From Actinomycetota bacterium (GTDB lineage Bacteria; Actinomycetota; Acidimicrobiia; Acidimicrobiales; Iamiaceae): a DNA stretch of 64,000 nucleotides. Below, piece by piece: positions 50,451 to 58,255 of this stretch. The position numbers were made by a program, and so were the translations under genes. Position 1 is the stretch's first letter; each line of letters starts with the position of its first letter. Where the stretch lies: assembly GCA_019639075.1 (NCBI GenBank), contig JAHBSO010000001.1, positions 1 through 64,000 of the forward strand. The letters run 5' to 3'. The notes under the pieces are model-generated. The model was not told where the DNA came from and made no database searches. It saw only the letters and a list, made by a program, of their open reading frames with translations.

Positions 50451-51464
50451 GTGTCCGGGAACGACCCGACCGAACCGCGGGAGCCCACCGGGCCGCGCTC
50501 CCGCGGTCGGGCGTTGCTCATGGCCGCGGTCGTCGTCGTGGCCGTGATCGTCGGGGGCTCCCTGGTGGTGGCCGCCGGCTCGGACGACGGCGACGCCGCC
50601 GCGTCCGACGGTTCGACCTGGCCGCCGGCGCTGCGGGCGGCCGACGGCACGTCGACGGCGACCGCGACGCGCCACACCGGCCCGCAGGGTCGGGTCGGCC
50701 AGTTCGTCGCCAAGTGCCAGCGCGACCACTCCGCCCCGGACGACCCGATCGTGTTCCCCGGGCTCCCGGGCCGTTCGCACATGCACGAGTTCTACGGCGC
50801 GGTGGGCGTGGACGCCGACACGACGCCGGCGTCGATGCTCGCCGCCGACACGACCTGCGACAAGCCCGCCGACCGGGCGTCGTACTGGCACCCCACCGTC
50901 TACGACCACGGCGAGGCGGTCGTGGCCTCCGAGCTCGACGCCTACTATCGGGCCGCGCCCGGGGTCGACCCGACCGAGGTCTCGACCATGCCGTTCGGGC
51001 TGGCGCTCATCGCCGGCGACATGACCTACAGCACCCCGCAGCCCGGCGAGTCGGTCGGCTGGACCTGTGGTGTGCGCAGCACGCTGTCGGACGAACCGCC
51101 GACCTGTCCCGAGTCGGCGCCGCTCACGTTCCTCCTCGTGTTCCAGGACTGCTGGGACGGCGAGCACCTCGACAGCGTCGACCACCGTTCCCACGCCGCG
51201 TACTCGACCGACGGGGAGTGCCCCGACGGCTACCCGGTCCACCTGCCGCAGCTCACCGTGTCGGTCACGCTGCCGATCTTCGGCGAGGGCCACGACCTGT
51301 CGCTGGCGTCGGGCAACGTGTACTCGCTGCACGGCGACTTCTTCAACGGCTGGCACCCCGAAGGGCTTGAGCGCGAGATCGACGGGTGCATCCGTCGCGA
51401 CGTCGTCTGCGACCTCCGCACCAACCGGAGCGAACCCACCAACCTCGAGGACCTCTTCAGCTGA
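50451..51464 (+). CDS. Membrane-anchored DUF1996 protein
   Basis: A 337-residue protein with a single N-terminal membrane segment (about 21-44) and an extracytoplasmic DUF1996 domain: VAKCQRDHSAPDDPIVFPG, SHMHEFYGAVGVDADTT, RASYWHPTVYDHG, TFLLVFQDCWDGEHLDS, HAAYSTDGECPDGYPVHLPQ and LHGDFFNGWHPEGLERE. DUF1996 is better known from fungal secreted WSC proteins, and its activity is unknown. The H-x-H and several D/H residues could form a metal site. GTG 50451 is set by the two-base gap to the preceding stop. Confidence 0.83.
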   Translation: MSGNDPTEPREPTGPRSRGRALLMAAVVVVAVIVGGSLVVAAGSDDGDAAASDGSTWPPALRAADGTSTATATRHTGPQGRVGQFVAKCQRDHSAPDDPIVFPGLPGRSHMHEFYGAVGVDADTTPASMLAADTTCDKPADRASYWHPTVYDHGEAVVASELDAYYRAAPGVDPTEVSTMPFGLALIAGDMTYSTPQPGESVGWTCGVRSTLSDEPPTCPESAPLTFLLVFQDCWDGEHLDSVDHRSHAAYSTDGECPDGYPVHLPQLTVSVTLPIFGEGHDLSLASGNVYSLHGDFFNGWHPEGLEREIDGCIRRDVVCDLRTNRSEPTNLEDLFS

Positions 51465-51477
51465 CCTCGGGCTCCGG

Positions 51478-51939
51478 TCAGGTGGCCTCGGCGGACCCCT
51501 CGACGACGCGCACCGCGCCGGTCATGCCCTTCGTCGCCGTGCCGTGCAGCGAGCAGTAGAACGGGTACGGGTACTCGCCCGGTTCGCTGAACACCATCTC
51601 GACCTGGTCCTTCGGGGCGAGGTCCTCGGTGGGGATCGCCTCGAACGGCTCGTTCTCGTCCACGGGCAGCGCGTTGTGCTGGTTGCGCCCGACGTTGCGG
51701 AACGTGATCGGCGTGCCGGCCTCCACGATGAAGTGCGACGGGAGGAACTCGTTGTCGCGGACCTGGATCTGCACCGCGTCCTTGTCGGTGAGGTCCACCC
51801 ACTCGACGTCGCTCAGGTCGACGTTGCCGGGGATCGTGGTCGTCGACGGCGGGGGGTTGAGCGTCGTGGCGTCGTCGCTCCCGCACCCGGCGAGCCCCAC
51901 GAGCATGACCGCGACCGGAACGATCGCTCGGATCTTCAT
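51478..51939 (-). CDS. Cupredoxin lipoprotein (plastocyanin/azurin fold)
   Basis: A 153-residue lipoprotein, lipobox VGLAGC (C19), with a blue-copper domain from about residue 55. The type 1 copper ligands are H88 (GRNQHNALP), C129 and H132 (FYCSLHGT) and M139 (TKGMTG). The spacing C-x2-H-x6-M is longer by two than plastocyanin. It should carry an electron on the outer face of the membrane. It converges with the DUF1996 gene after 13 bases. Its divergent neighbour is the ArgA-like gene, whose GTG lies 58 bases away. Confidence 0.88.
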   Translation of the reverse strand: MKIRAIVPVAVMLVGLAGCGSDDATTLNPPPSTTTIPGNVDLSDVEWVDLTDKDAVQIQVRDNEFLPSHFIVEAGTPITFRNVGRNQHNALPVDENEPFEAIPTEDLAPKDQVEMVFSEPGEYPYPFYCSLHGTATKGMTGAVRVVEGSAEAT

Positions 51940-51996
51940 GGGCGGCGACCCTACTCGGGCGACGTCGGGCCCCTCCAAGCCCGGTAACGTCACGCC

Positions 51997-53136
51997 GTGA
52001 ACGACCAGGCCGACCCCGCGATGCCCGCGTTCGTTCCGTTGCCCGAGCGTTCGTTCTACGAGCAGGAGTTCGCGGGTTCGGCGATCGTGGTCTCCCTCGC
52101 CGAGCCCGACCGGGGCGTGGTCGACGAGGTGGGTCGGGTGGCCACGTCGCTGGCCCGGGTCGGGGCGCCGCTGGTGCTCGTGGTCGGGACGGGATCGCCC
52201 GACGGTGCCTCCCGGTTGGTCGAGCTGCTCACCGCGGTCGTCGGCCGCCCACCCGCCGTGCTGGCCGGCGTCGGCTCGTCGGCGCTCGACGTCGACCGCT
52301 TGGCCGACCTGTGGCTCGCGGTGCACGCGTCGCCGTCGGTCGTCGTGCCGGTGCCGGCGGGGCAGGAGGCGGTGGTGGCTGCCGACCTCGCCACCGCGGT
52401 ACGGGCGATCAAGGTGGTCTTCACCGATCCGGCCGGGGGGTGGGGTGACCCGCCGCGGAGCTTCGCCGACGTGACCGAACCGGCGAGCGGCTACCGGGAG
52501 GGCCTCGCCGATCGGCAGGGCGGTCTGCTCGTGCCCTCGGTGGAGCGGGCGCTGGCCGGTGGGGTGGTCAACGCCAACCTGTGCCGGGCCCGCGACCTCG
52601 ACCGGGAGCTGTTCACGTTCGACGGCACCGGCACCCTCTTCACCCGCGGCGGGTACCTCCGGCTCGACCGGCTGCGGGTCGACGACCTGCCGGCCGTCGA
52701 GGCGCTGTTCGACCAGGGGGTGCAGGCCGGGGTGCTCAAGCCGCGGAGCCGCCACGAGGTCGCCCGCCTCGCGGTCACGGGTCTGGGGGCGAGGGTCAAC
52801 GGCGGCGACCACCTGGCCGGCGTCGTCAGCCTGGAGCGCGAGCCCTATCGGGCCGAGAGCGTGGGGGAGGTGGTGTCGCTCTACGCGGTCAGTCGCTTCT
52901 CGGCGGCCGGCGCCGGCGGCCTGCTCGTCGACGGCCTGCTCGCCCAGGCGGCCGAGGAGGGGCTGCGAGCGGTGTTCGCGGTGACCGTCTCGGACCTCGC
53001 GGCTGCGTTCTTCACCCGAAAGGGGTTCGTCGAGGTGGGCCCTGACGAGGTCCCCGCGGCCAAGTGGGTCGACTACGACCCGGAGCGCCGAGCGGTGGCC
53101 CGGATCTTCCTGCGGCCGGTCGGCGACGGTTTCTGA
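51997..53136 (+). CDS. ArgA-like N-acetyltransferase (GNAT) with divergent amino-acid-kinase half
   Basis: A 379-residue protein. The C-terminal GNAT part (about 210-379) follows the classical N-acetylglutamate synthase pattern: GTGTLFTRGGYLRLDRLRVD, QAGVLKPRSRHEV, VSLYAVSRFSAAGAGGLLVD, FFTRKGFVEVGPDEVPAAKW, VDYDPERRA. The N-terminal 200 residues would be the kinase-like regulatory domain but are strongly diverged, with no nucleotide loop I can see. It could make N-acetylglutamate for arginine synthesis or acetylate another amino acid. The GTG start precedes MPAFVPLPE by ten codons. No other arginine gene is adjacent. Confidence 0.7.
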   Translation: MNDQADPAMPAFVPLPERSFYEQEFAGSAIVVSLAEPDRGVVDEVGRVATSLARVGAPLVLVVGTGSPDGASRLVELLTAVVGRPPAVLAGVGSSALDVDRLADLWLAVHASPSVVVPVPAGQEAVVAADLATAVRAIKVVFTDPAGGWGDPPRSFADVTEPASGYREGLADRQGGLLVPSVERALAGGVVNANLCRARDLDRELFTFDGTGTLFTRGGYLRLDRLRVDDLPAVEALFDQGVQAGVLKPRSRHEVARLAVTGLGARVNGGDHLAGVVSLEREPYRAESVGEVVSLYAVSRFSAAGAGGLLVDGLLAQAAEEGLRAVFAVTVSDLAAAFFTRKGFVEVGPDEVPAAKWVDYDPERRAVARIFLRPVGDGF

Positions 53137-53149
53137 CGGGTCGTCAGGT
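53131..53149 (+). promoter_or_regulatory. CTGAC-N5-GTCAG palindrome, site 8
   Basis: TTCTGAC-GGGTC-GTCAGGT, with inner CTGACG and CGTCAG arms perfect. It overlaps the stop of the ArgA-like gene and ends 17 bases before the fadE30 ATG. Confidence 0.75.
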
Positions 53150-53166
53150 ACCGGTAGGGTCACGGC

Positions 53167-54369
53167 ATGGATCTGCGGTTCTCCGACGAGGACGAGGCGT
53201 TCCGGGCCGAGGCCCGGGCCTGGCTCACCGAGCAGCTCGACGGCGACTTCGCGAAGGTCCGCGGTCGGGGCGGCCCCGGCGACGAGCACGCCCTGTTCGA
53301 CGACCGCTACGAGTGGGAGCAGCACCTCGGCGCCAACGGGTGGACCTGCGTCGGCTGGCCGGTCGAGCACGGCGGGCGGGGGCTCAGCCTGCACCAGCAG
53401 GTGATCTGGTTCGAGGAGTACGCCCGGGCCGGCGGACCGGGCCGTCTCGGTCACATCGGCGAGGGACTGGCGGGGCCGACGATCCTCCACTACGGCAACG
53501 ACGACCAGCGGGCCCGGTTCCTGCCCGGGATCGTGTCCGGCAAGGAGCTGTGGGCGCAGGGCTACAGCGAGCCCAACGCCGGCTCGGACCTCGCCAACAT
53601 CGCCACCCGCGCCGAGCCCGACGGCGACGACTGGCGCATCAGCGGCCAGAAGGTGTGGACCTCGCTGGCCCACTGGTCCGACTGGGTGTTCGTGCTGGCC
53701 CGCACCGACCGCGACGCCGTCCCGAAGCACCGGGGGATCTCGTACTTCCTGATGCCGTTGCGCCAGGAGGGCGTGGAGATCCGGCCGATCCAGCAGATCA
53801 CCGGGACCAGCGAGTTCAACGAGGTGTTCTTCGACGGGGCGCTCGCGCTCGGGGCGGACTGCGTCGGCGGCGTGAACAACGGCTGGAAGGTCGCGATGGG
53901 CACGCTGGCCTTCGAGCGGGGTGCATCGACGCTCGGCCAGCAGATGCACTTCCGGAACGAGCTCGACGCCATCGTCGAGGTGGCCCGGGGCAACGGCTCG
54001 ATCGACGACCCGACGATCCGCCAGCGGTTGGCCGCGGCCCACGCCGGGCTCGAGATCATGCGGTGGAACACGCTGCGGGTGCTGTCGGGCCCCGAGGAGG
54101 GCGAGCTCCCGCCGGCCACCATGGTCACCAAGCTGTACTGGGCGACCTGGCACCGGGACCTCGGCGAGCTGGCCATGGACGTCCTCGGTGCCGAGGCGAC
54201 GCTCGCCGACCAGGTGGTCCGGCCCGGCGACGGGTACGAGCTGACCGCGCTGCAGCGGTTGTTCCTCTTCACCCGGTCCGACACGATCTACGCCGGGTCG
54301 AACCAGATCCAGCGCAACATCATCGGCGAGCGCGGCCTCGGCCTCCCGCCCGAACCGAAGCAGAGGTGA
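53167..54369 (+). CDS. fadE30: Acyl-CoA dehydrogenase, FadE30-like
   Basis: A 400-residue acyl-CoA dehydrogenase. The FAD/substrate block is QGYSEPNAGSDLANIATRAE, with KVWTSLAHWSDWVF, and the C-terminal FTRSDTIYAGSNQIQRNIIG motif. From memory it is close to mycobacterial FadE30 over GGPG-EH, WEQHLGANGWTCVGWPVEHG and GEGLAGPTILHYG. FadE30 dehydrogenates the HIP-CoA series in steroid C/D-ring breakdown. The next gene (IpdF-like) begins five bases after its stop, the same neighbourhood as in Mycobacterium. Operator site 8 lies directly upstream. Confidence 0.8.
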   Translation: MDLRFSDEDEAFRAEARAWLTEQLDGDFAKVRGRGGPGDEHALFDDRYEWEQHLGANGWTCVGWPVEHGGRGLSLHQQVIWFEEYARAGGPGRLGHIGEGLAGPTILHYGNDDQRARFLPGIVSGKELWAQGYSEPNAGSDLANIATRAEPDGDDWRISGQKVWTSLAHWSDWVFVLARTDRDAVPKHRGISYFLMPLRQEGVEIRPIQQITGTSEFNEVFFDGALALGADCVGGVNNGWKVAMGTLAFERGASTLGQQMHFRNELDAIVEVARGNGSIDDPTIRQRLAAAHAGLEIMRWNTLRVLSGPEEGELPPATMVTKLYWATWHRDLGELAMDVLGAEATLADQVVRPGDGYELTALQRLFLFTRSDTIYAGSNQIQRNIIGERGLGLPPEPKQR

Positions 54370-54374
54370 CCGCG

Positions 54375-55154
54375 ATGTCCTCGAGTCCCGACTACGTGGG
54401 CGGCCACGGCCTCCTGGCCGGCAAGACCGTGGTGGTCACGGCTGCGGCCGGCACCGGCATCGGGTCGGCCGTCGCCCGCAAGGCCATCGAGGAGGGGGCG
54501 ACCGTCCTCATCTCCGATTTCCACGAGCGCCGCCTCGGCGAGACCGCCGACCGCCTCCTGGAGGAGACCGGGACCCGGCCCGAGACCCAGCCGTGCGACG
54601 TGACGAACGAGGACGACGTCCAGGCCCTCGTCGCCGCCGCGGTCGACCGGCTCGGGCGCATCGACGTGATGATCAACAACGCCGGCCTCGGCGGCTCCGC
54701 CCCGATCGTCGACATGACCGACGAGCAGTGGAACGTCGTCCTCGACGTCACGCTCACCGGCACCTTCCGCTGCACCCGGGCGGTGCTGCGCCACATGTAC
54801 GAGCAGGGCAGCGGGGTGCTCGTGAACAACGCGTCCGTGCTCGGCTGGCGGGCCCAGGCCGAGCAGGCCCACTACGCGGCGGCCAAGGCCGGGGTCATGG
54901 CCCTCACCCGGTGCTCGGCGATCGAGGCCGCGCCGCACGGGGTCCGGGTCAACGCGGTGGCGCCCAGCCTGGCCATGCACCCCTTCCTCGCGAAGGTCAC
55001 CACCGACGAGCTGCTGGCCGAGCTGACCGAGCGCGAGGCGTTCGGCCGCTACGCCGAGCCGTGGGAGATCGCCAACGTCATGGTCTTCCTGGCCAGCGAC
55101 TACTCGAGCTACATGACCGGCGAGGTCGTGCCCGTCAGCTCCCAGCACCCCTGA
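54375..55154 (+). CDS. ipdF: SDR dehydrogenase, IpdF-like (steroid C/D-ring pathway)
   Basis: A 259-residue SDR with the unusual cofactor loop TAAAGTGIG (22-30), NNAG (101-104), NNASVLGWRAQ and Y167-x3-K171 (YAAAKAG). It matches remembered mycobacterial IpdF through HGLLAGKTVVVTAAAGTGIG, DFHERRLGET, AVLRHM, LTRCSAIEAAPHGVRVNAV and the C-terminal SDYSSYMTGEVVPVSSQHP. IpdF oxidises a hydroxylated indane-propionyl-CoA intermediate. It sits directly behind fadE30 and ahead of a family-A repeat and a MaoC gene, so the three are probably one transcript. Confidence 0.82.
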   Translation: MSSSPDYVGGHGLLAGKTVVVTAAAGTGIGSAVARKAIEEGATVLISDFHERRLGETADRLLEETGTRPETQPCDVTNEDDVQALVAAAVDRLGRIDVMINNAGLGGSAPIVDMTDEQWNVVLDVTLTGTFRCTRAVLRHMYEQGSGVLVNNASVLGWRAQAEQAHYAAAKAGVMALTRCSAIEAAPHGVRVNAVAPSLAMHPFLAKVTTDELLAELTEREAFGRYAEPWEIANVMVFLASDYSSYMTGEVVPVSSQHP

Positions 55155-55163
55155 CCCGACTCC

Positions 55164-55204
55164 GCTGGTCGAGCGCAGCGAGCGCAGCGAGTGAAGTCGA
55201 AACC
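55164..55204. repeat. Dispersed repeat family A, copy 4
   Basis: GCTGGTCGAGCGCAGCGAGC then GCAGCGAGTGAAGTCGAAACC, the same orientation as copies 2 and 3. It lies within the gap between ipdF and the MaoC gene, so it would be transcribed with them. Confidence 0.83.
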
Positions 55205-55225
55205 ACCGATCGAGAGGAAGTCCCC

Positions 55226-55687
55226 ATGGCCGCGACCACCTTCCACGGCGTCGACGAGGTGACGGCCGCCGTCGGGCGGCACCTCGGGTACAGCGACTGG
55301 ACCGAGATCACCCAGGAGCAGGTGAACCTGTTCGCCGACGCGACCGGTGACCACCAGTGGATCCACGTCGACCCCGAGCGGGCCGCGGCCGAGTCGCCGT
55401 TCGGTGGACCGATCGCCCACGGCTACCTGACGCTGTCGCTCACCAACCTCTTCCTGCCGCAGGTGGTCGAGGTGCAGGACGTGTCGCTCGGCGTGAACCG
55501 GGGCACGGGCAAGATCCGGTTCCCGGCGCCGGTGCCGGTGGGGTCGCGGCTGCGGGCGGGCGTCGAGCTCGTGGCGGTGACCGAGATCGACGGCGGCATC
55601 GACACCACGATGCTGATCACCGTCGAACGCGAAGGTTCCGACAAGCCGGTCTGCGTCGTCGAGTCGCTGAGCCGCTACCTCAGCTGA
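55226..55687 (+). CDS. MaoC-like (R)-specific enoyl-CoA hydratase
   Basis: A 153-residue hot-dog protein. The hydratase-2 motif is intact: FADATGDHQWIHVDPERA, then PFGGPIAHGYLTLSL, with the catalytic D and H (D36, H41 region). It would hydrate a trans-2-enoyl-CoA to the (3R)-hydroxyacyl-CoA, the substrate form used by MFE2-type SDRs such as the one at 48009. CGAGAGGAAG precedes the ATG. It follows fadE30-ipdF and converges with the thiolase gene. Confidence 0.9.
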   Translation: MAATTFHGVDEVTAAVGRHLGYSDWTEITQEQVNLFADATGDHQWIHVDPERAAAESPFGGPIAHGYLTLSLTNLFLPQVVEVQDVSLGVNRGTGKIRFPAPVPVGSRLRAGVELVAVTEIDGGIDTTMLITVEREGSDKPVCVVESLSRYLS

Positions 55688-55704
55688 CCGACCCGCTCGT
55701 CGGT

Positions 55705-55920
55705 CGTCGATCCTGCCAACGTCCGAGCGACAACGGCGCGCCGGCCCGGTCCCGTGGGCGTCGATCCTGCCAACGTCCGAGCGACAACCGGGGTTTGGGC
55801 ACCGAGTGCGGCCAGTCGGTCACGGTCGGCGTTTGTCGCTCGGACACTGGCGAGATCGAACGGTGGACGGCGGGTCCGGACACCACCGTCGCCCAGTTGT
55901 CGCTCGGACGTTGGCCGATC
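55705..55920. repeat. Repeat family D: two direct and two inverted 25-30 base units
   Basis: Units 1 and 2 (55705-55734, 55759-55788) are identical over 30 bases: CGTCGATCCTGCCAACGTCC then GAGCGACAAC. Units 3 and 4 (55831-55859, 55896-55920) are the reverse complement; unit 4 keeps the 19-base core (GTTGTCGCTCGGACGTTGG) perfectly and unit 3 has a few changes. They fill the 251-base space between convergent genes and can fold into one large or two smaller hairpins, so a two-way terminator is possible. Confidence 0.85.
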
Positions 55921-55938
55921 GCGGGACGACCGGATCGG

Positions 55939-57135
55939 TCAGCGGGCGAGGAGGACCGATGAGCCGTGGCCGAACAGGCCCTGGTTGGCGGTGATGCCGA
56001 CCGTGGCGCCCTCGACCTGGCGGCCGGTGGCCTGGCCCCGGAGCTGCCAGGTGACCTCGCAGACCTGGGCGATCGCCTGGGCGGGCACCGCCTCGCCGAA
56101 GCACGCCAGCCCGCCCGACGGATTCACCGGGATCCGGCCGTCCAGCTCGGTGGCCCCATCGCGGAGCAGCCCCTCGGCCTCGCCCCGACCGCACAGGCCG
56201 ATGTCCTCGTACCAGTCCAGCTCCAGGGCCGTCGACAGGTCGTAGACCTCGGCCAGCGACAGGTCCTCGGGCCCGATGCCGGCCTCCTCGTAGGCCGCGA
56301 ACGCGATCGACTCCTTGAAGGGCCGGTCGGGTTCGGCCACGACCGCGGTCGAGTCCGTCGCCAGGTCGGGCAGGTCGATGCGGGTCTGCGGGTAGCTGGG
56401 CGTCACGGTCGACACGGCGGCCACCCGGACCGGGGCGCCGGCCGAGCCCGCGTGGCGGGCCGCGAACTCCGCCGAGGCCAGCACCAGCGCCGCACCGCCG
56501 TCGGAGGTGGCGCAGATCTCCAGCAGGTGGAGCGGGTTGGCCACGATCGGGCTGGCCAGCACGTCTTCGACGGTCACCGGCTTCTGGTAGCGGGCGTTCG
56601 GGTTCGACAGGCCGTTCGACGCGTTCTTGACCTTGACCCGGGCGAAGTCCTCCGACGTGGCGCCGTAGAGGTCCATCCGCCGACGGGCCGACAGGGCGAA
56701 GTAGGTCGGGTTGGTGGCGCCGACCAGGCGGAACCGCAGCCAGTCGGGATCGGTCGGTCGATCGCCGGCGTTCGGGGCGAGGAAGCCCTTCGGGGTCGTA
56801 TCGGCACCGACCACGAGGGCGACGTCGCACATGCCGGCGAGGATCCGGGTCCGGGCCGCCTCGATGGCGGTCACACCCGAAGCGCACGCGGCGTAGGAGG
56901 ACGCCACCCGGGCGCCGTTCCACCCGAGCGCCTGGGCGAAGGTCGCGCCCGAGACGTAGCCCGGGTAGCCGTTGCGCATGGTGTCGGCGCCCGACACGAA
57001 CTGCACCTCGGACCAGTCGACCCCCGCGTCGCGCAGGGCGTCACGGGCCGCGGCCACGCCGTACTCCACGAAGTTGCGGCCCCACTTGCCCCACGGGTGC
57101 ATCCCGACCCCCAGCACCACCACGTCGCCGGCCAT
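55939..57135 (-). CDS. Thiolase-fold lipid-transfer protein (SCP-x/Ltp type)
   Basis: A 398-residue thiolase-superfamily protein of the SCP-x/Ltp group. Its active-site cysteine is near residue 88 (SSYAACASGVTAIEAA), and it has CATSDGGAALVLAS, AEVYDLSTALELDWYEDIGL, CGRGEAEGLLRDG, and RIPVNPSGGLACFGEAVPA in place of the usual C-terminal His/Cys block. Such proteins cleave beta-keto- or aldol-type acyl-CoA and need a DUF35 partner, which is the very next gene upstream (TGATG overlap). This fits steroid side-chain or ring acyl-CoA cleavage. Confidence 0.82.
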   Translation of the reverse strand: MAGDVVVLGVGMHPWGKWGRNFVEYGVAAARDALRDAGVDWSEVQFVSGADTMRNGYPGYVSGATFAQALGWNGARVASSYAACASGVTAIEAARTRILAGMCDVALVVGADTTPKGFLAPNAGDRPTDPDWLRFRLVGATNPTYFALSARRRMDLYGATSEDFARVKVKNASNGLSNPNARYQKPVTVEDVLASPIVANPLHLLEICATSDGGAALVLASAEFAARHAGSAGAPVRVAAVSTVTPSYPQTRIDLPDLATDSTAVVAEPDRPFKESIAFAAYEEAGIGPEDLSLAEVYDLSTALELDWYEDIGLCGRGEAEGLLRDGATELDGRIPVNPSGGLACFGEAVPAQAIAQVCEVTWQLRGQATGRQVEGATVGITANQGLFGHGSSVLLAR

Positions 57136-57614
57136 CAGCTCGCCCCTCCGTCGGCGCCGGTCGCCGGGGCGACGGGCTTCCACTTCCACACCAGGTGATC
57201 GGTCTCGTCGTCGGAGAACAGCACGTCGACGACGAGCTCCATCTCGGCCCCGACGGTCAGGTCGTCGATGCCGACGCCCGACACCACCTGGCCCATGATC
57301 GTCAGCCCTTCGGCCTCGAGGTGCACCGCGGCGATGCAGAACGGCTCGTGCTCGGCCCCGTCGCCGCCCGGCACCACGTAGGGCGCCGGCGGCCGGTACT
57401 GGGCATCGGTGTAGCTCCAGACGGTGCCCCGCCGGGAGAGCGGGACCTCCTCGAAGTCGACGCCGACGCACGCCGGGTTCGGGCACCCGAAGTCGACCTT
57501 CGGGAAGGCGTAGGTGCCGCACGTGGTGCAGCGGCGGCCCAGGAGCGCCGGCTCGTCGCCGTCGCTGAACCAGCCCTCGGCCCCCAGGGCGGGAACCCTC
57601 GTCCTCGTCGTCAT
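57135..57614 (-). CDS. Zn-ribbon/OB-fold (DUF35) partner of the thiolase
   Basis: A 159-residue protein with an N-terminal rubredoxin-like zinc ribbon (RRCTTCGTYAFPKVDFGCPN, C-x2-C ... C-x4-C) and a C-terminal OB fold (GTVWSYTDAQYRPPAPYVVP, IMGQVVSGVGIDDLTVGAEM). DUF35 proteins form complexes with Ltp-type thiolases and aldolases and help bind the CoA substrate. The start at 57614 is 31 bases downstream of operator site 9. Its stop overlaps the thiolase ATG by one base. Confidence 0.9.
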   Translation of the reverse strand: MTTRTRVPALGAEGWFSDGDEPALLGRRCTTCGTYAFPKVDFGCPNPACVGVDFEEVPLSRRGTVWSYTDAQYRPPAPYVVPGGDGAEHEPFCIAAVHLEAEGLTIMGQVVSGVGIDDLTVGAEMELVVDVLFSDDETDHLVWKWKPVAPATGADGGAS

Positions 57615-57645
57615 GTCGTGCGCACCTCGGCAGGTCGGGAGACGT

Positions 57646-57664
57646 TTCTGATGGTACGTCAGAT
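57646..57664 (-). promoter_or_regulatory. CTGAC-N5-GTCAG palindrome, site 9
   Basis: TTCTGAT-GGTAC-GTCAGAT, one mismatch from the consensus (T for C at the end of the left arm). It lies 31 bases upstream of the DUF35-thiolase pair. The opposite gene begins 96 bases away. Confidence 0.68.
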
Positions 57665-57760
57665 ACGGGGTGCGGCCGCCAACGGGCAGCCACCGATCGG
57701 CGACGGCGCGTCACTCCCACGAAACAAGCGCGAAACGTTGCTTTCGTACCGTTCCCGGCC

Positions 57761-58255
57761 ATGGAGGTGGAACTCGTCCGGTGGCCTGCGGAAGAAGCCC
57801 GGTTGGCCGAGCTCCGACAGGCCGGGTCCGCCCGTCTCGTCATGGTCGAGACCGGCTCGACCCCGCCGCTGTCGACGGACGCCCTCGAGGACTGGGTCCG
57901 CCTGCCGGTCGACGACGAGGACCTGCGCCATCGCATGCTGGTCCTCACCGAGCGGGTGCGGGCCTCCGGCGACGACCTGCCCGACCTCGACGAGAACGGC
58001 CTCCTCCGCTTCCACGGGGCGTGGGTGTCGCTCCCGCCGGTCGAGCACCGCCTGATGGCCGCGCTGATCGAGCGCTTCCGGGCGGTGGTGAGCCGTGAGA
58101 TGCTGGCCCGCGCCGGCTGGCCCGACAACGTGCCGGACCGCAACGTCCTCGACGTGCACATCGTCCGCCTGCGACGTCGCCTGACCCCGGTCGGCCTGGT
58201 GATCCGCACCGTGCGCAGCCGGGGCTACCTCCTCGAGGACGCCGGCGTGGGCTAA
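57761..58255 (+). CDS. OmpR-type winged-helix regulator, GlnR-like without a true receiver
   Basis: A 164-residue protein. Residues 1-68 resemble a shortened, phospho-site-free receiver (ARLVMVETGSTPP, DWVRLPVDDEDLRHRMLVLT). Residues 80-160 are an OmpR/PhoB DNA-binding domain: LPPVEHRLMAALIERFRAVV, SREMLARAGWPDN, VLDVHIVRLRRRLTPVGLVI, and the wing RTVRSRGYLL. The layout resembles GlnR, an orphan regulator of nitrogen genes, and an amtB-glnB operon lies 3 kb away. Its stop overlaps the stop of the convergent SDR by four bases (CTAA read on both strands). Confidence 0.72.
   Translation: MEVELVRWPAEEARLAELRQAGSARLVMVETGSTPPLSTDALEDWVRLPVDDEDLRHRMLVLTERVRASGDDLPDLDENGLLRFHGAWVSLPPVEHRLMAALIERFRAVVSREMLARAGWPDNVPDRNVLDVHIVRLRRRLTPVGLVIRTVRSRGYLLEDAGVG

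Noticed and set aside
55705..55920. A CRISPR array
   Set aside because: Only four units, two of them inverted, with 24-42 base gaps and no cas genes nearby.
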